Shown here one piece after another: positions 50,589 to 58,350 of a DNA stretch of 64,000 nucleotides (positions are counted from its first letter, which is position 1; each line of letters opens with the position of its first letter). The notes below the pieces were generated by a model. It ran no database searches and was not told where the DNA came from. It saw only the letters and a program-made list of their open reading frames with translations. The position numbers and the translations under genes were made by a program. The DNA is taken from contig NZ_JAGS01000001.1 of the NCBI RefSeq assembly GCF_000526775.1, forward strand, positions 806,001-870,000, given 5' to 3'. This stretch comes from Ruminococcus albus AD2013 (lineage in GTDB: Bacteria; Bacillota; Clostridia; Oscillospirales; Ruminococcaceae).

Positions 50589-51470
50589 ATGACAGGTATT
50601 ATAACGAAAGCAATCGGAGGTCTCTACACTGTAGATGCCTCCGACGGCATATTTGAATGTAAAGCACGAGGTATTTTCAGAAAGAAAAAAATATCCCCGA
50701 TGTGCGGCGATAATGTTATCATATCAGAGGATAAGGACGGCTGTGTAATTGAGGAGATACTTCCCAGACGTTCCGAGCTTATAAGACCGCCTCTGGCTAA
50801 TCTCGATCTTCTGGTTTTTATATCGTCTACTGTCGAGCCTAAACCTAATACGCTTCTGCTGGATAAATTCATTGCGATCGCAGAATTCAAAAAGATAAAG
50901 CCTATTGTGGTATTCACCAAAGTGGATAAGCGTTCGGGTGATGAACTTGCAGCTGTATACCGCAGCGTGGGAATTGATGTTTTTGAATGTGATAATGTAA
51001 CCGGCGAGGGAAGTGCCGAAGTCAGAGCTGCATTGCAGGGCAAGCTTTCAGCCTTTACAGGTAATACCGGTGTGGGAAAGTCCTCTCTGTTAAACAATAT
51101 GTATCCCGAGCTTGGTCTTGCCACAGGTGAGATAAGCAAAAAACTTGGAAGGGGCAGACATACTACACGCCATGTTCAGCTGTATAAGCTTGAGGGTGGC
51201 GGATATATCGCAGATACCCCTGGTTTTTCTTCCTTTGATACTAACAGGTACGACATCATCTTTAAGGATAAGCTGGCAGATTGCTTTATCGAATTTGCAG
51301 AATATACAGATAAATGCCGCTTCCCTGATTGCAGCCATACTAAGGAAAAGGGCTGTGCAGTTATTGAGGCTGTTAAGGCTGGTAAGATACCGCATTCGAG
51401 GTTCGATAGCTATCTGCAAATGTATGAGGACGCCAAGCAGCTAAAAGAATGGGAGTATAAAAATGATTGA
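50589..51470 (+). CDS. rsgA: Ribosome small-subunit GTPase RsgA
   Basis: 293 residues. An N-terminal OB fold is followed by a circularly permuted GTPase with G4 TKVD first, then G1 GNTGVGKSS (about 158-166) and G3 DTPGFSSFD, and a C-terminal zinc finger (CRFPDCSHTKEKGC). A late 30S assembly checkpoint. No convincing SD before 50589; translation may be coupled to prkC, whose stop is 6 bp away. Overlaps thiN by 8 bp. Confidence 0.95.
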   Translation: MTGIITKAIGGLYTVDASDGIFECKARGIFRKKKISPMCGDNVIISEDKDGCVIEEILPRRSELIRPPLANLDLLVFISSTVEPKPNTLLLDKFIAIAEFKKIKPIVVFTKVDKRSGDELAAVYRSVGIDVFECDNVTGEGSAEVRAALQGKLSAFTGNTGVGKSSLLNNMYPELGLATGEISKKLGRGRHTTRHVQLYKLEGGGYIADTPGFSSFDTNRYDIIFKDKLADCFIEFAEYTDKCRFPDCSHTKEKGCAVIEAVKAGKIPHSRFDSYLQMYEDAKQLKEWEYKND

Positions 51471-52089
51471 CACCTGTGTTATCTTTGCTGGCGGCGACCC
51501 TGTCAGACCCGAAACTATTGACCGTTCTATTATTGAAAAAGCCTATGTTATATGTGCTGACAAGGGATTTGCCTTGGCGGAATCTCTTGGGTTAAAAGCG
51601 GATATTGTACTGGGTGATTTTGATTCCCTGAACTACACTCCAACAGGTGACAAGGTATTGTGCTTTCCGCCTGAAAAGGATGATACAGATCTGATGCTAG
51701 CTGTAAATAAGGCATTGGAGATGGGTGCTGAAAATATAGTCATCTACGGAGCCTGCGGCGGCAGGATAGACCATATGATCGGCAATATTGCCTGTCTTGC
51801 GCTTATTGCTGAAAAAGGCGCTAAGGGAACTATCATAGGCGATAATGACATCATATCACTGTATATGCCTTGTGAGTTTTCAGTTGCGTATAAAGAGGGA
51901 TTCTCGCTTTCGCTGTTTGCCTATTCGCGTGAAGTCAGTGGTCTTACAATAAGCGGTGCAAAATATTCTGTCGATAACTGCACTCTTACCGATTCGGTAA
52001 CACTTGGTGTTTCAAATGAGATCATTCCGCCTGAAGCTAAAATATCCTTTTCAGAAGGCAGACTGCTTGTGATACAATCCAGATTGTAA
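51463..52089 (+). CDS. thiN: Thiamine diphosphokinase
   Basis: 208 residues: VICADKGFALAESLGLKAD, VLGDFDSL, FPPEKDDTDLMLAVNKAL and GACGGRIDHMIGNI. Transfers pyrophosphate from ATP to thiamine. Position after rsgA matches Bacillus yloS/thiN, except that rpe is missing in between. Confidence 0.94.
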   Translation: MIDTCVIFAGGDPVRPETIDRSIIEKAYVICADKGFALAESLGLKADIVLGDFDSLNYTPTGDKVLCFPPEKDDTDLMLAVNKALEMGAENIVIYGACGGRIDHMIGNIACLALIAEKGAKGTIIGDNDIISLYMPCEFSVAYKEGFSLSLFAYSREVSGLTISGAKYSVDNCTLTDSVTLGVSNEIIPPEAKISFSEGRLLVIQSRL

Positions 52090-52145
52090 CCAATATTCCG
52101 TTTTATGAATAGTATGTATTACCACACAACAGGGAGGTAATACTT

Positions 52146-52232
52146 ATGAAAGTCGTAATTGTTAAAAGCCCCCGCCTGATTTCGGGACTGCTGAAAATGA
52201 TCTTTGGTATCAGCAAAGAAGACAGTATGTAA
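52146..52232 (+). CDS. spoVM: Stage V sporulation protein SpoVM
   Basis: 28 codons, MKVVIVKSPRLISGLLKMIF then GISKEDSM. It matches SpoVM in length, in the Pro at position 9 and in the amphipathic helix that lets the protein sit on the convex forespore membrane and seat SpoIVA. A strong GGAGGT lies 7 nt upstream. Location right after thiN is the conserved Bacillota position. SpoVM is found in endospore formers; in a Ruminococcus-like genome it signals sporulation capacity or a recent loss of it. Confidence 0.92.
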   Translation: MKVVIVKSPRLISGLLKMIFGISKEDSM

Positions 52233-52280
52233 AATCTGACGCTTTACGTTGGCAGTAAAAAGAAGTTTATTTATAGTTAC

Positions 52281-52318
52281 GGCTGTGCAGGGACGTTCTG
52301 TGCAGCTGTTTTCTTTTA
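52281..52318 (+). terminator. Terminator after spoVM
   Basis: Stem GGCTGTGCAG (52281-52290) with CTGTGCAGCT (52298-52307), containing G-T pairs, 7-nt loop, then GTTTTCTTTT. Confidence 0.7.
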
Positions 52319-52327
52319 TTCAGATAG

Positions 52328-52356
52328 TTGACGATTCTGACGTTGTATGCTATACT
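52328..52356 (+). promoter_or_regulatory. Sigma-A promoter for the 212-residue gene
   Basis: TTGACG (52328-52333), 17-bp spacer, TATACT (52351-52356), TGC extended -10. Confidence 0.8.
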
Positions 52357-52396
52357 TTGTCTTAATCAGATTGATCTCTTCAACAGGAGGAAAATT

Positions 52397-53035
52397 ATGG
52401 GATTTTTCACAGTAGGTTATTATATATGTAAATACAGCAAATGCCCCGATTACCTCGGCTTTGGCGGAAATCATTTCATCTCTGTCAGCGATTGTCTTTG
52501 CGACCATGAACCAGCTGTTACAAAAACTCACGGCTGGGAAAGGGAAGGTGACATGCCCGAATACCTCGCAAAGCTTGGAATTGACCGCGATTCATATCTT
52601 ACTTACAGTGAGGAAGTCAACAAACTGTTCAATGATAATAAACTCTTCATGGACGGCAGATTCTTGTATTTCAGCGATGCTAAATATTTCTATGAAAAGT
52701 ATTTCTCAAACGGCAGATATGCTTTCGTTCGTGTCAGGGCAGACAAGTCATACAAAAACTTGTTTGCAGAGGATATCCCTCTTCCCGAATATGAGGATTA
52801 TGATGTCGCCTACGAAAAATTAGGTTGTGACGTTATTGGGTGGGATATGGGTGGATTTCACTCTTTCCTTTGCAACAGTTTGCAGGAGCTGTTCGCAGAC
52901 CTATGTTTCACCGAAAACGGTCTAGCCGATGTCAGTTACGCTGAAGCAGAAAAGATGGCAGATAAAATAATCGAAGACGGCAGAGGTGAACCGGTAGAAT
53001 GGCTGCCTGTCACGATAGATATGATTCTTCTTTGA
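52397..53035 (+). CDS. Hypothetical protein, 212 residues
   Basis: Not recognised. Soluble, acidic, rich in Tyr, Phe and Asp, with several Cys in the first 40 residues (YYICKYSKCPDYLGF, DCLCDHE). No membrane segment. AGGAGG is 7 nt ahead of the ATG at 52397, and it has its own promoter, so it is likely expressed. No partner gene in the same unit. Confidence 0.72.
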   Translation: MGFFTVGYYICKYSKCPDYLGFGGNHFISVSDCLCDHEPAVTKTHGWEREGDMPEYLAKLGIDRDSYLTYSEEVNKLFNDNKLFMDGRFLYFSDAKYFYEKYFSNGRYAFVRVRADKSYKNLFAEDIPLPEYEDYDVAYEKLGCDVIGWDMGGFHSFLCNSLQELFADLCFTENGLADVSYAEAEKMADKIIEDGRGEPVEWLPVTIDMILL

Positions 53036-53173
53036 ATGTATATACTGCTAAATAATACACATATTTTTAGCAGTATAATTGTTGAAGAAGGCAGTACAAG
53101 GGAGTTAATTGTCATTTATCTTATGACATATGACGAATAAAAGCAGATTTTTTAAAAATAACTGATTTTAGTA

Positions 53174-53202
53174 TTGACAAACATTCTAAAAATTAGTATA
53201 AT
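53174..53202 (+). promoter_or_regulatory. Sigma-A promoter for the zinc-ribbon membrane protein gene
   Basis: Consensus TTGACA (53174-53179), 17-bp spacer, TATAAT (53197-53202). Confidence 0.88.
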
Positions 53203-53239
53203 AATATTACAGAATTATTTATCTTTGGAGGTAAAGACA

Positions 53240-53752
53240 ATGAACTCAATTAAAGGATTTATGAACGGACTGTATAAGATAGTAGGACCTGCTGTAAACG
53301 TACTGTTTGCACTGTTCGCTACAATTGCTGGTAACTGTGGTTTTCAGGCTTTAAAAGCAAGTAAGAATGCTATTACTGCATCTAATATCTTCAGTATTGT
53401 AGCATCCATTGAAGGCAAGGGAGTTGCACCTAAGGAAGAGGGTACAGGTTTCATCACTTTCTTACAAGTTCTGTTCTGGATAGTAGCTGTTATCTACATC
53501 GGCTGCAAGGTTCTTGAGCTGCTGAATGCATTAAATGAGAATCCCGGTGCATTAAAGTCTCTGAAGCCCGCTGGTGCTCCTGCACAGAACACTTTTGCAC
53601 AGCCTCAGTTCAACCAGCCTGCTCAGGCTATTCCTCAGCCTACAGCTGCTCCTGCTGCAAATGCAGGCGCTGAAAGATTCTGCACACAGTGTGGTGCTAA
53701 GGTTCCCGCCGGTAACGCTTTCTGCACAGGCTGCGGCGCTAAGATGGACTAA
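53240..53752 (+). CDS. Membrane protein with C-terminal zinc ribbon
   Basis: 170 residues. Two hydrophobic segments (about 15-32 and 72-92), a Pro/Ala/Gln-rich linker, then a zinc ribbon FCTQCGAKVPAGNAFCTGCG at the C-terminus with two CxxC pairs. The arrangement is common in uncharacterised Bacillota proteins. Function unknown. TTTGGAGGT precedes the ATG; it has its own promoter and terminator. Confidence 0.8.
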   Translation: MNSIKGFMNGLYKIVGPAVNVLFALFATIAGNCGFQALKASKNAITASNIFSIVASIEGKGVAPKEEGTGFITFLQVLFWIVAVIYIGCKVLELLNALNENPGALKSLKPAGAPAQNTFAQPQFNQPAQAIPQPTAAPAANAGAERFCTQCGAKVPAGNAFCTGCGAKMD

Positions 53753-53766
53753 TTGAATAGAAGATC

Positions 53767-53796
53767 AGAGCGGTCCTTTGACCGCTCTTTTTTTTC
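53767..53796 (+). terminator. Intrinsic terminator after the zinc-ribbon gene
   Basis: Stem AGAGCGGTC (53767-53775) with GACCGCTCT (53780-53788), CTTT loop, T-run. Confidence 0.92.
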
Positions 53797-53815
53797 TTAC
53801 AGATATATTTCGGTA

Positions 53816-53851
53816 ATATAAAAAACTCCTGCGCATTTATTTACGCAGGAG
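53816..53851 (-). terminator. Intrinsic terminator after leuA
   Basis: Stem CTCCTGCG (53826-53833) with CGCAGGAG (53844-53851), 10-nt loop, followed on the minus strand by TTTTTTAT. Confidence 0.85.
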
Positions 53852-53870
53852 CTGATTATTTATGGATAAA

Positions 53871-55535
53871 TTACTTATTCATCGCGTTGTTGATAGCAGA
53901 TACAAGTGCTTTTACAGAAGATACGATGATATCCGAATGTCTGCCGACACCCCAGAATATCTTACCGTTAACGTTGATTCCCACATATGAGCATGCCTCA
54001 GAGGTAGTTTTTCTTTCCAGTGCGTGCTCGGTATAGGTATCGACATTTATCTCCATGCCGATCTCAGCGGTCAGTGCGTTAGCCACAGCGTCAAGTCTGC
54101 CGTTGCCGTCAGCGCTGCACTCAACTGTCTTGCCATTGATAACAGCCTTGATAGAAGCACCGATGAGGTCGTCAGCCTTCTGAGTATAATGTGCTTCGTG
54201 AATATCTATCGGGGTATTTATGTTGAGGTATGTATCCTTGAAGATCTGGTGAACTTCGCTTCTGCTGAGCTCCTTGTGAGCCTTGTCTGAGATATCCTTT
54301 ACCTTGTAGCCGAAGTCCTCTCTCATAGCCTTGGGGAGGTCGTAGCCGTACTGCTGCTCAAGTATATAACCTATACCGCCCTTGCCTGACTGTGAGTTGA
54401 TACGGATAACATCGCCCTCGTACTCTCTGCCGACATCGTGGGGATCGATGGGGAGATAAGGACAAGTCCAGTGCTTGTCGTCCTTTTCTTCACGCCACTT
54501 CATGCCCTTTGCAATAGCGTCCTGATGTGAGCCTGAGAATGCAGCGTATACCAGAGAACCTGAGTAAGGCTGTCTGTCATAAACTTTCATTCTTGTTACT
54601 CTCTCATAAAGCTCGATGAGTGAGGGGAGATCGGTAAAATCAAGGTTCGGCTCAACACCGTGTGTGTACATATTCAGTGCGAGAGTAACGATATCAACGT
54701 TACCTGTCCTTTCGCCGTTGCCGAAGCAGGTACCCTCAACTCTGTCACCGCCTGCAAGCAGACCAAGTTCGGTGTCAGCGATGCCTGTACCTCTGTCGTT
54801 GTGGGGGTGGAGTGAGATTATCAGGTTCTCTCTGTTGTGGAGCGTCTCACACATATATTCTACCTGCTGAGCGTATACATGGGGCAGTGACATCTCAACT
54901 GTAACAGGAAGGTTGATGATGACCTTGTTATCAGCATCGGGCTCCCATATATCGATAACAGCATTGCATATCTCAGCGGCGAACTCGGGCTCTGTGCCTG
55001 TGAAGCTTTCAGGTGAGTACTCAAATGTTATATGACCCTTAGCGTGTTTCTTGTACTCCTTACAGAGCTCTGCACCTGTGGTAGCGATCTTGATGATCTC
55101 TTCCTTTGACTTGCGGAAAACCTGCTCTCTCTGTGCAACAGAGGTGGAATTGTAAAGATGAACGACTGCGTGCTTTGCACCGTCGATAGCTTCAAATGTT
55201 TTCTTGATTATATGTTCTCTCGACTGAGTAAGTACCTGTATGGTAACATCGTCGGGTATCATATTTTTCTCAATAAGTGTGCGGCAGAATTCATATTCTG
55301 TCTCGGATGCGGCAGGGAAGCCTATCTCTATCTCCTTAAAGCCGATATCTACCAGCTTCTTAAAGAATTCCAGCTTTTCTTCAAGGCTCATGGGGATTAT
55401 AAGCGCCTGATTGCCGTCTCTAAGGTCGACCGAGCACCATGCGGGGGCATGATCGATATAATCTTTTTCAGCCCATTTCATACATTTTACGGGAGGCATA
55501 TAATATCCTCTTGCATACTTTTCTGCGTTTTTCAT
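53871..55535 (-). CDS. leuA: 2-isopropylmalate synthase (long, LeuA2-type)
   Basis: 554 residues. HMGL-like barrel with catalytic DLRDGNQAL, metal motif SLHPHNDRGTG, GNGERTGNVDIV, and a C-terminal LeuA regulatory domain (about 430-554) for leucine feedback. First committed step of leucine synthesis. Sequence features (PPVKCMKWAEKDYIDHAPAW) place it with the long class resembling fungal and actinobacterial enzymes. AGGAGGA precedes the ATG. Controlled by a T-box leader; leuBCD are not adjacent. Confidence 0.95.
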   Translation of the reverse strand: MKNAEKYARGYYMPPVKCMKWAEKDYIDHAPAWCSVDLRDGNQALIIPMSLEEKLEFFKKLVDIGFKEIEIGFPAASETEYEFCRTLIEKNMIPDDVTIQVLTQSREHIIKKTFEAIDGAKHAVVHLYNSTSVAQREQVFRKSKEEIIKIATTGAELCKEYKKHAKGHITFEYSPESFTGTEPEFAAEICNAVIDIWEPDADNKVIINLPVTVEMSLPHVYAQQVEYMCETLHNRENLIISLHPHNDRGTGIADTELGLLAGGDRVEGTCFGNGERTGNVDIVTLALNMYTHGVEPNLDFTDLPSLIELYERVTRMKVYDRQPYSGSLVYAAFSGSHQDAIAKGMKWREEKDDKHWTCPYLPIDPHDVGREYEGDVIRINSQSGKGGIGYILEQQYGYDLPKAMREDFGYKVKDISDKAHKELSRSEVHQIFKDTYLNINTPIDIHEAHYTQKADDLIGASIKAVINGKTVECSADGNGRLDAVANALTAEIGMEINVDTYTEHALERKTTSEACSYVGINVNGKIFWGVGRHSDIIVSSVKALVSAINNAMNK

Positions 55536-55582
55536 CTGTGATTCCTCCTATATATGATCCATATTTTGATGCGTATCTTGAA

Positions 55583-55855
55583 AATAAAATAAGCCCGTCC
55601 CTTTAAAACAAGAGACGAGCATAATTACTCGTGTTACCACTCCGATTCATGCACAGCTCACACTGTACACCTCTGCCGCATCAATTAATGCGCCTCTCTG
55701 TAACGGGAGAATCCCGGGCACAGCTACTGAATGTTCACCATACCGGCTCAAGGACGAGTTATCGCGCTATTGAACTGCTGTCTCTCACCAAACGACAGCT
55801 CTCTGAAAGTTCCGCAAAGCGTATTTTTTCCTCTCAACGCCATTATTCATATCAC
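55583..55855 (-). promoter_or_regulatory. T-box leader of leuA with terminator/antiterminator
   Basis: On the minus strand the leader has a stem I with AGAGAGCTGTC and GGTGAGAGACAGC. A region AACTCGTCCTTGAGCC follows, in which CTC could be the leucine specifier. The T-box AGTGGTAACACG lies at about 55629-55640. The intrinsic terminator GCTCGTCTC / GGGACGGGC (55612-55620 with 55593-55601) has a T-rich tail. Uncharged tRNA-Leu binding would favour the antiterminator. The family is clear; the specifier is read by eye. Confidence 0.9.
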
Positions 55856-55861
55856 AAATTA

Positions 55862-55890
55862 ATTATATTATATTTATCCCTCATTGTCAA
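55862..55890 (-). promoter_or_regulatory. Sigma-A promoter for the leuA T-box transcript
   Basis: TTGACA (55885-55890, minus strand), 17-bp spacer, TATAAT (55862-55867). Confidence 0.9.
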
Positions 55891-55970
55891 GGCTTGACGG
55901 GTTTATTTAACACTTTTTTAATATCTGACTTTAAAACTTCCATTAATTTATGTTATTTCACATTTTTTTA

Positions 55971-55999
55971 TTGACTTTAGGCAAGTTTTATAATATAAT
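55971..55999 (+). promoter_or_regulatory. Sigma-A promoter for galT
   Basis: TTGACT (55971-55976), 17-bp spacer, TATAAT (55994-55999); a second TATAAT overlaps at 55989. Confidence 0.83.
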
Positions 56000-56054
56000 A
56001 ATTTTAATATAAGTATAACATAAACACGGAATGATATAGGACAGGAGTGATATT

Positions 56055-57551
56055 ATGATAAACGACAGCATCAAAAAGCTTGTAACTTATGGTCTTGAAA
56101 ATGGGCTTTTAGAGCCTAGTGATAAGATCTGGGCAACTAACCGTCTGCTTGAAGCATTATCGCTAGATGAATACGATGAGCCGAAGGAAGAATACAAGGA
56201 TATCGACCTCGAAAACACCCTTGCTGAACTGCTTGAATACGCCTGCGAAAATGGTCTGTGCGAAGATACAGTTGTTCACCGTGACCTTTTTGATACCAAG
56301 CTTATGGGTCTTATCACACCGCGTCCATCTGAGGTCGAGAGAATTTTCGCTGAGAAGAAAGCAATATCCCCGCAGACAGCAACAGACTGGTTTTATAAAT
56401 TCTCCCAGGATACGGATTATATCAGAAGATATCGGATCAGCAGAGATGTTAAATGGAAGACATCTACCGAGTACGGCGAGCTGGATATAACTATCAATCT
56501 TTCAAAGCCCGAAAAAGACCCTAAAGCTATTGCGGCGGCAAAGCTGGCAAAGCAGTCTGGCTATCCTAAGTGTTTGCTTTGCTATGAGAATGTAGGCTAT
56601 GCAGGAAGGATAAATTCACCTGCAAGGCAGAACCACCGTGTTATCGGTGTGACCATAGACGGCTCCGAATGGGGCTTGCAGTATTCGCCATATGTTTACT
56701 ATAATGAGCATTGCATACTTTTTAATAAGACTCACACACCAATGGTCATTAACAAGTCTGCGTTCAATAAGCTGTTTGACTTTGTTGAGCAGTTCCCGCA
56801 CTACTTCGTTGGTTCCAATGCTGACCTTCCTATCGTCGGGGGCTCTATCCTTTCACATGAACATTTTCAGGGCGGACATTACGAGTTCCCAATGGCTAAG
56901 GCAGAAGTTGAGCGTAAGGTCATATTCAAAGGATATGAAAACGTTGATGCGGGTATCGTCAAATGGCCGATGTCAGTAATAAGGCTCAACAGCAGTGATA
57001 GGGAAGCCCTTGTTGAACTTGCGGACAAGATACTCAATCTCTGGCGCGGCTACACTGACGAAGGCGCTTTCTTATTCGCCGAAACGGACGGAGAACCACA
57101 CAACACGATAACCCCTATCGCTCGTATGCGCAATGGCAGATATGAGATGGACTTAGTTCTCAGAAATAACATCACCACTAAAGAACACCCGCTGGGTGTT
57201 TATCACCCTCATGCTGAACTTCACCATATCAAGAAAGAGAATATTGGTCTTATTGAAGTAATGGGACTTGCGGTTCTGCCCTCACGTCTTAAATCAGAGA
57301 TGGAAAAGCTCGCGGAAGCGTTAGTAAATGGTGCTGATATTCGTTCCGATGAAGTTCTTTCCAAGCACGCCGATTGGGCTGATGAATTATGCAAAAAGTA
57401 CACTTTCAATGCAGAAAATGTAGATAGCATACTCAAAGATGAAATTGGCAAAATCTTTGCGAAAGTTCTTGAACATGCAGGCGTCTATAAGCGTGATGAA
57501 AAAGGCGCTGCGGCATTTGGCAGGTTTGTGGCATATGTCAATGCAAGATAA
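56055..57551 (+). CDS. galT: UDP-glucose--hexose-1-phosphate uridylyltransferase (GalT, Bacillus type)
   Basis: 498 residues, the size of the Bacillota-specific GalT family (galT2), not the 350-residue E. coli type. Seen: FYKFSQDTDYIRR, KCLLCYENVGYAGR, LPIVGGSILSHEHFQGG (His motif) and HTITP-like NTITPIARMR. Exchanges UMP between UDP-glucose and galactose-1-phosphate in the Leloir pathway. GGAG precedes the ATG. Monocistronic; galK and galE are not nearby. Confidence 0.94.
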   Translation: MINDSIKKLVTYGLENGLLEPSDKIWATNRLLEALSLDEYDEPKEEYKDIDLENTLAELLEYACENGLCEDTVVHRDLFDTKLMGLITPRPSEVERIFAEKKAISPQTATDWFYKFSQDTDYIRRYRISRDVKWKTSTEYGELDITINLSKPEKDPKAIAAAKLAKQSGYPKCLLCYENVGYAGRINSPARQNHRVIGVTIDGSEWGLQYSPYVYYNEHCILFNKTHTPMVINKSAFNKLFDFVEQFPHYFVGSNADLPIVGGSILSHEHFQGGHYEFPMAKAEVERKVIFKGYENVDAGIVKWPMSVIRLNSSDREALVELADKILNLWRGYTDEGAFLFAETDGEPHNTITPIARMRNGRYEMDLVLRNNITTKEHPLGVYHPHAELHHIKKENIGLIEVMGLAVLPSRLKSEMEKLAEALVNGADIRSDEVLSKHADWADELCKKYTFNAENVDSILKDEIGKIFAKVLEHAGVYKRDEKGAAAFGRFVAYVNAR

Positions 57552-57552
57552 C

Positions 57553-57584
57553 ATAAAAAGCACGGCAGGAAACTTCTGCCGTGC
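57553..57584 (-). terminator. Terminator between galT and the TetR gene
   Basis: Stem GCACGGCAG (57560-57568) with CTGCCGTGC (57576-57584), 7-nt loop. A TTTTTATG tail on the minus strand serves the TetR gene; it may also stop galT transcripts. Confidence 0.8.
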
Positions 57585-57592
57585 CTGTGCTA

Positions 57593-58153
57593 TCACAGAT
57601 TTTCGATAAATCCTTTACCGATGCTGACATTCTCAAATGCCAGTTCTTTCATCTGGAGCATGACTGTGTGTGGAGATATCTTCATTCCCTGAGCTGCCCA
57701 GTCGATTATCATTCCGCAGAATCCATGGGAATAGAAATCTGCAAAGAATTTCGCCTTATCGCTGCGCTTGCGGGTGTTTGCTACCGCATGATAAAAGAAT
57801 CTCAGGAATAAACGGTGCATACTCTGATAAAGATATTTTTCAAAAGTCTTTTCATTGCTGCGCAGAGTATTGGAATAGAATTTTTTATCCTTCTGCATAT
57901 TTTCAAGAAATCCCTCCAGACGTTCATACCAGTTATCGTAGTTTACACCTCTGGTGATGTTCTTGAAAAGCTCATTGTAGTAGATATATGACAAAAGCTC
58001 TTCCTTATCCTGAAAATGATAATAGAAGGACTGTCTGTTCATTCCGCAAAAACCTGTTATCTCGGATATGGAGATCTTCTCGTAATCCTTTTGTGTGCAA
58101 AGTTCTTTCAGTGCGCTGCACAGCGCTGATTTGGTTATAGTTGATGTTGACAT
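57593..58153 (-). CDS. TetR/AcrR-family transcriptional regulator (DhaS-like)
   Basis: 186 residues. N-terminal TetR HTH: ALCSALKELCTQKDYEKISI, then EITGFCGMNRQSFYYHFQDK, and a C-terminal ligand domain of the DhaS-type (FYHAVANTRKRSDKAKFFAD). Start at 58153 chosen for its spacing to GAAAGGA; the ATG 42 nt upstream (58195) lies before that SD. Divergent from glgB, so glgB is a possible target, but ligand and targets are unknown. Confidence 0.87.
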   Translation of the reverse strand: MSTSTITKSALCSALKELCTQKDYEKISISEITGFCGMNRQSFYYHFQDKEELLSYIYYNELFKNITRGVNYDNWYERLEGFLENMQKDKKFYSNTLRSNEKTFEKYLYQSMHRLFLRFFYHAVANTRKRSDKAKFFADFYSHGFCGMIIDWAAQGMKISPHTVMLQMKELAFENVSIGKGFIENL

Positions 58154-58255
58154 CTGCTGTATCCTTTCGTGGCATATAACAACATAAATATCCACATTTA
58201 TCCCGACCGCAGAGAATATATCTTGTTGTAGCGGTAAGTCTAAGTTAAAATCTTA

Positions 58256-58285
58256 TTGTCGTTTACTATAATTCAACAATATAAT
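58256..58285 (+). promoter_or_regulatory. Promoter for glgB
   Basis: TTGTCG (58256-58261), 18-bp spacer, TATAAT (58280-58285). It lies in the divergent region shared with the TetR gene; no clear operator palindrome seen. Confidence 0.7.
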
Positions 58286-58350
58286 TATATCACAAATCCA
58301 AAAAAATTCAAGTAATTTTGGTAAATTATTTTTAAGGATGTGCATTATTA

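Noticed and set aside
52089..52330. rpmB (ribosomal protein L28) expected near spoVM
   Set aside because: No L28-like frame on either strand in this gap.
53210..53239. Longer N-termini running through promoters, such as 53174, 52328, 38416 and 25875
   Set aside because: Those extensions cross -35/-10 elements or terminators and lie before the real SD.
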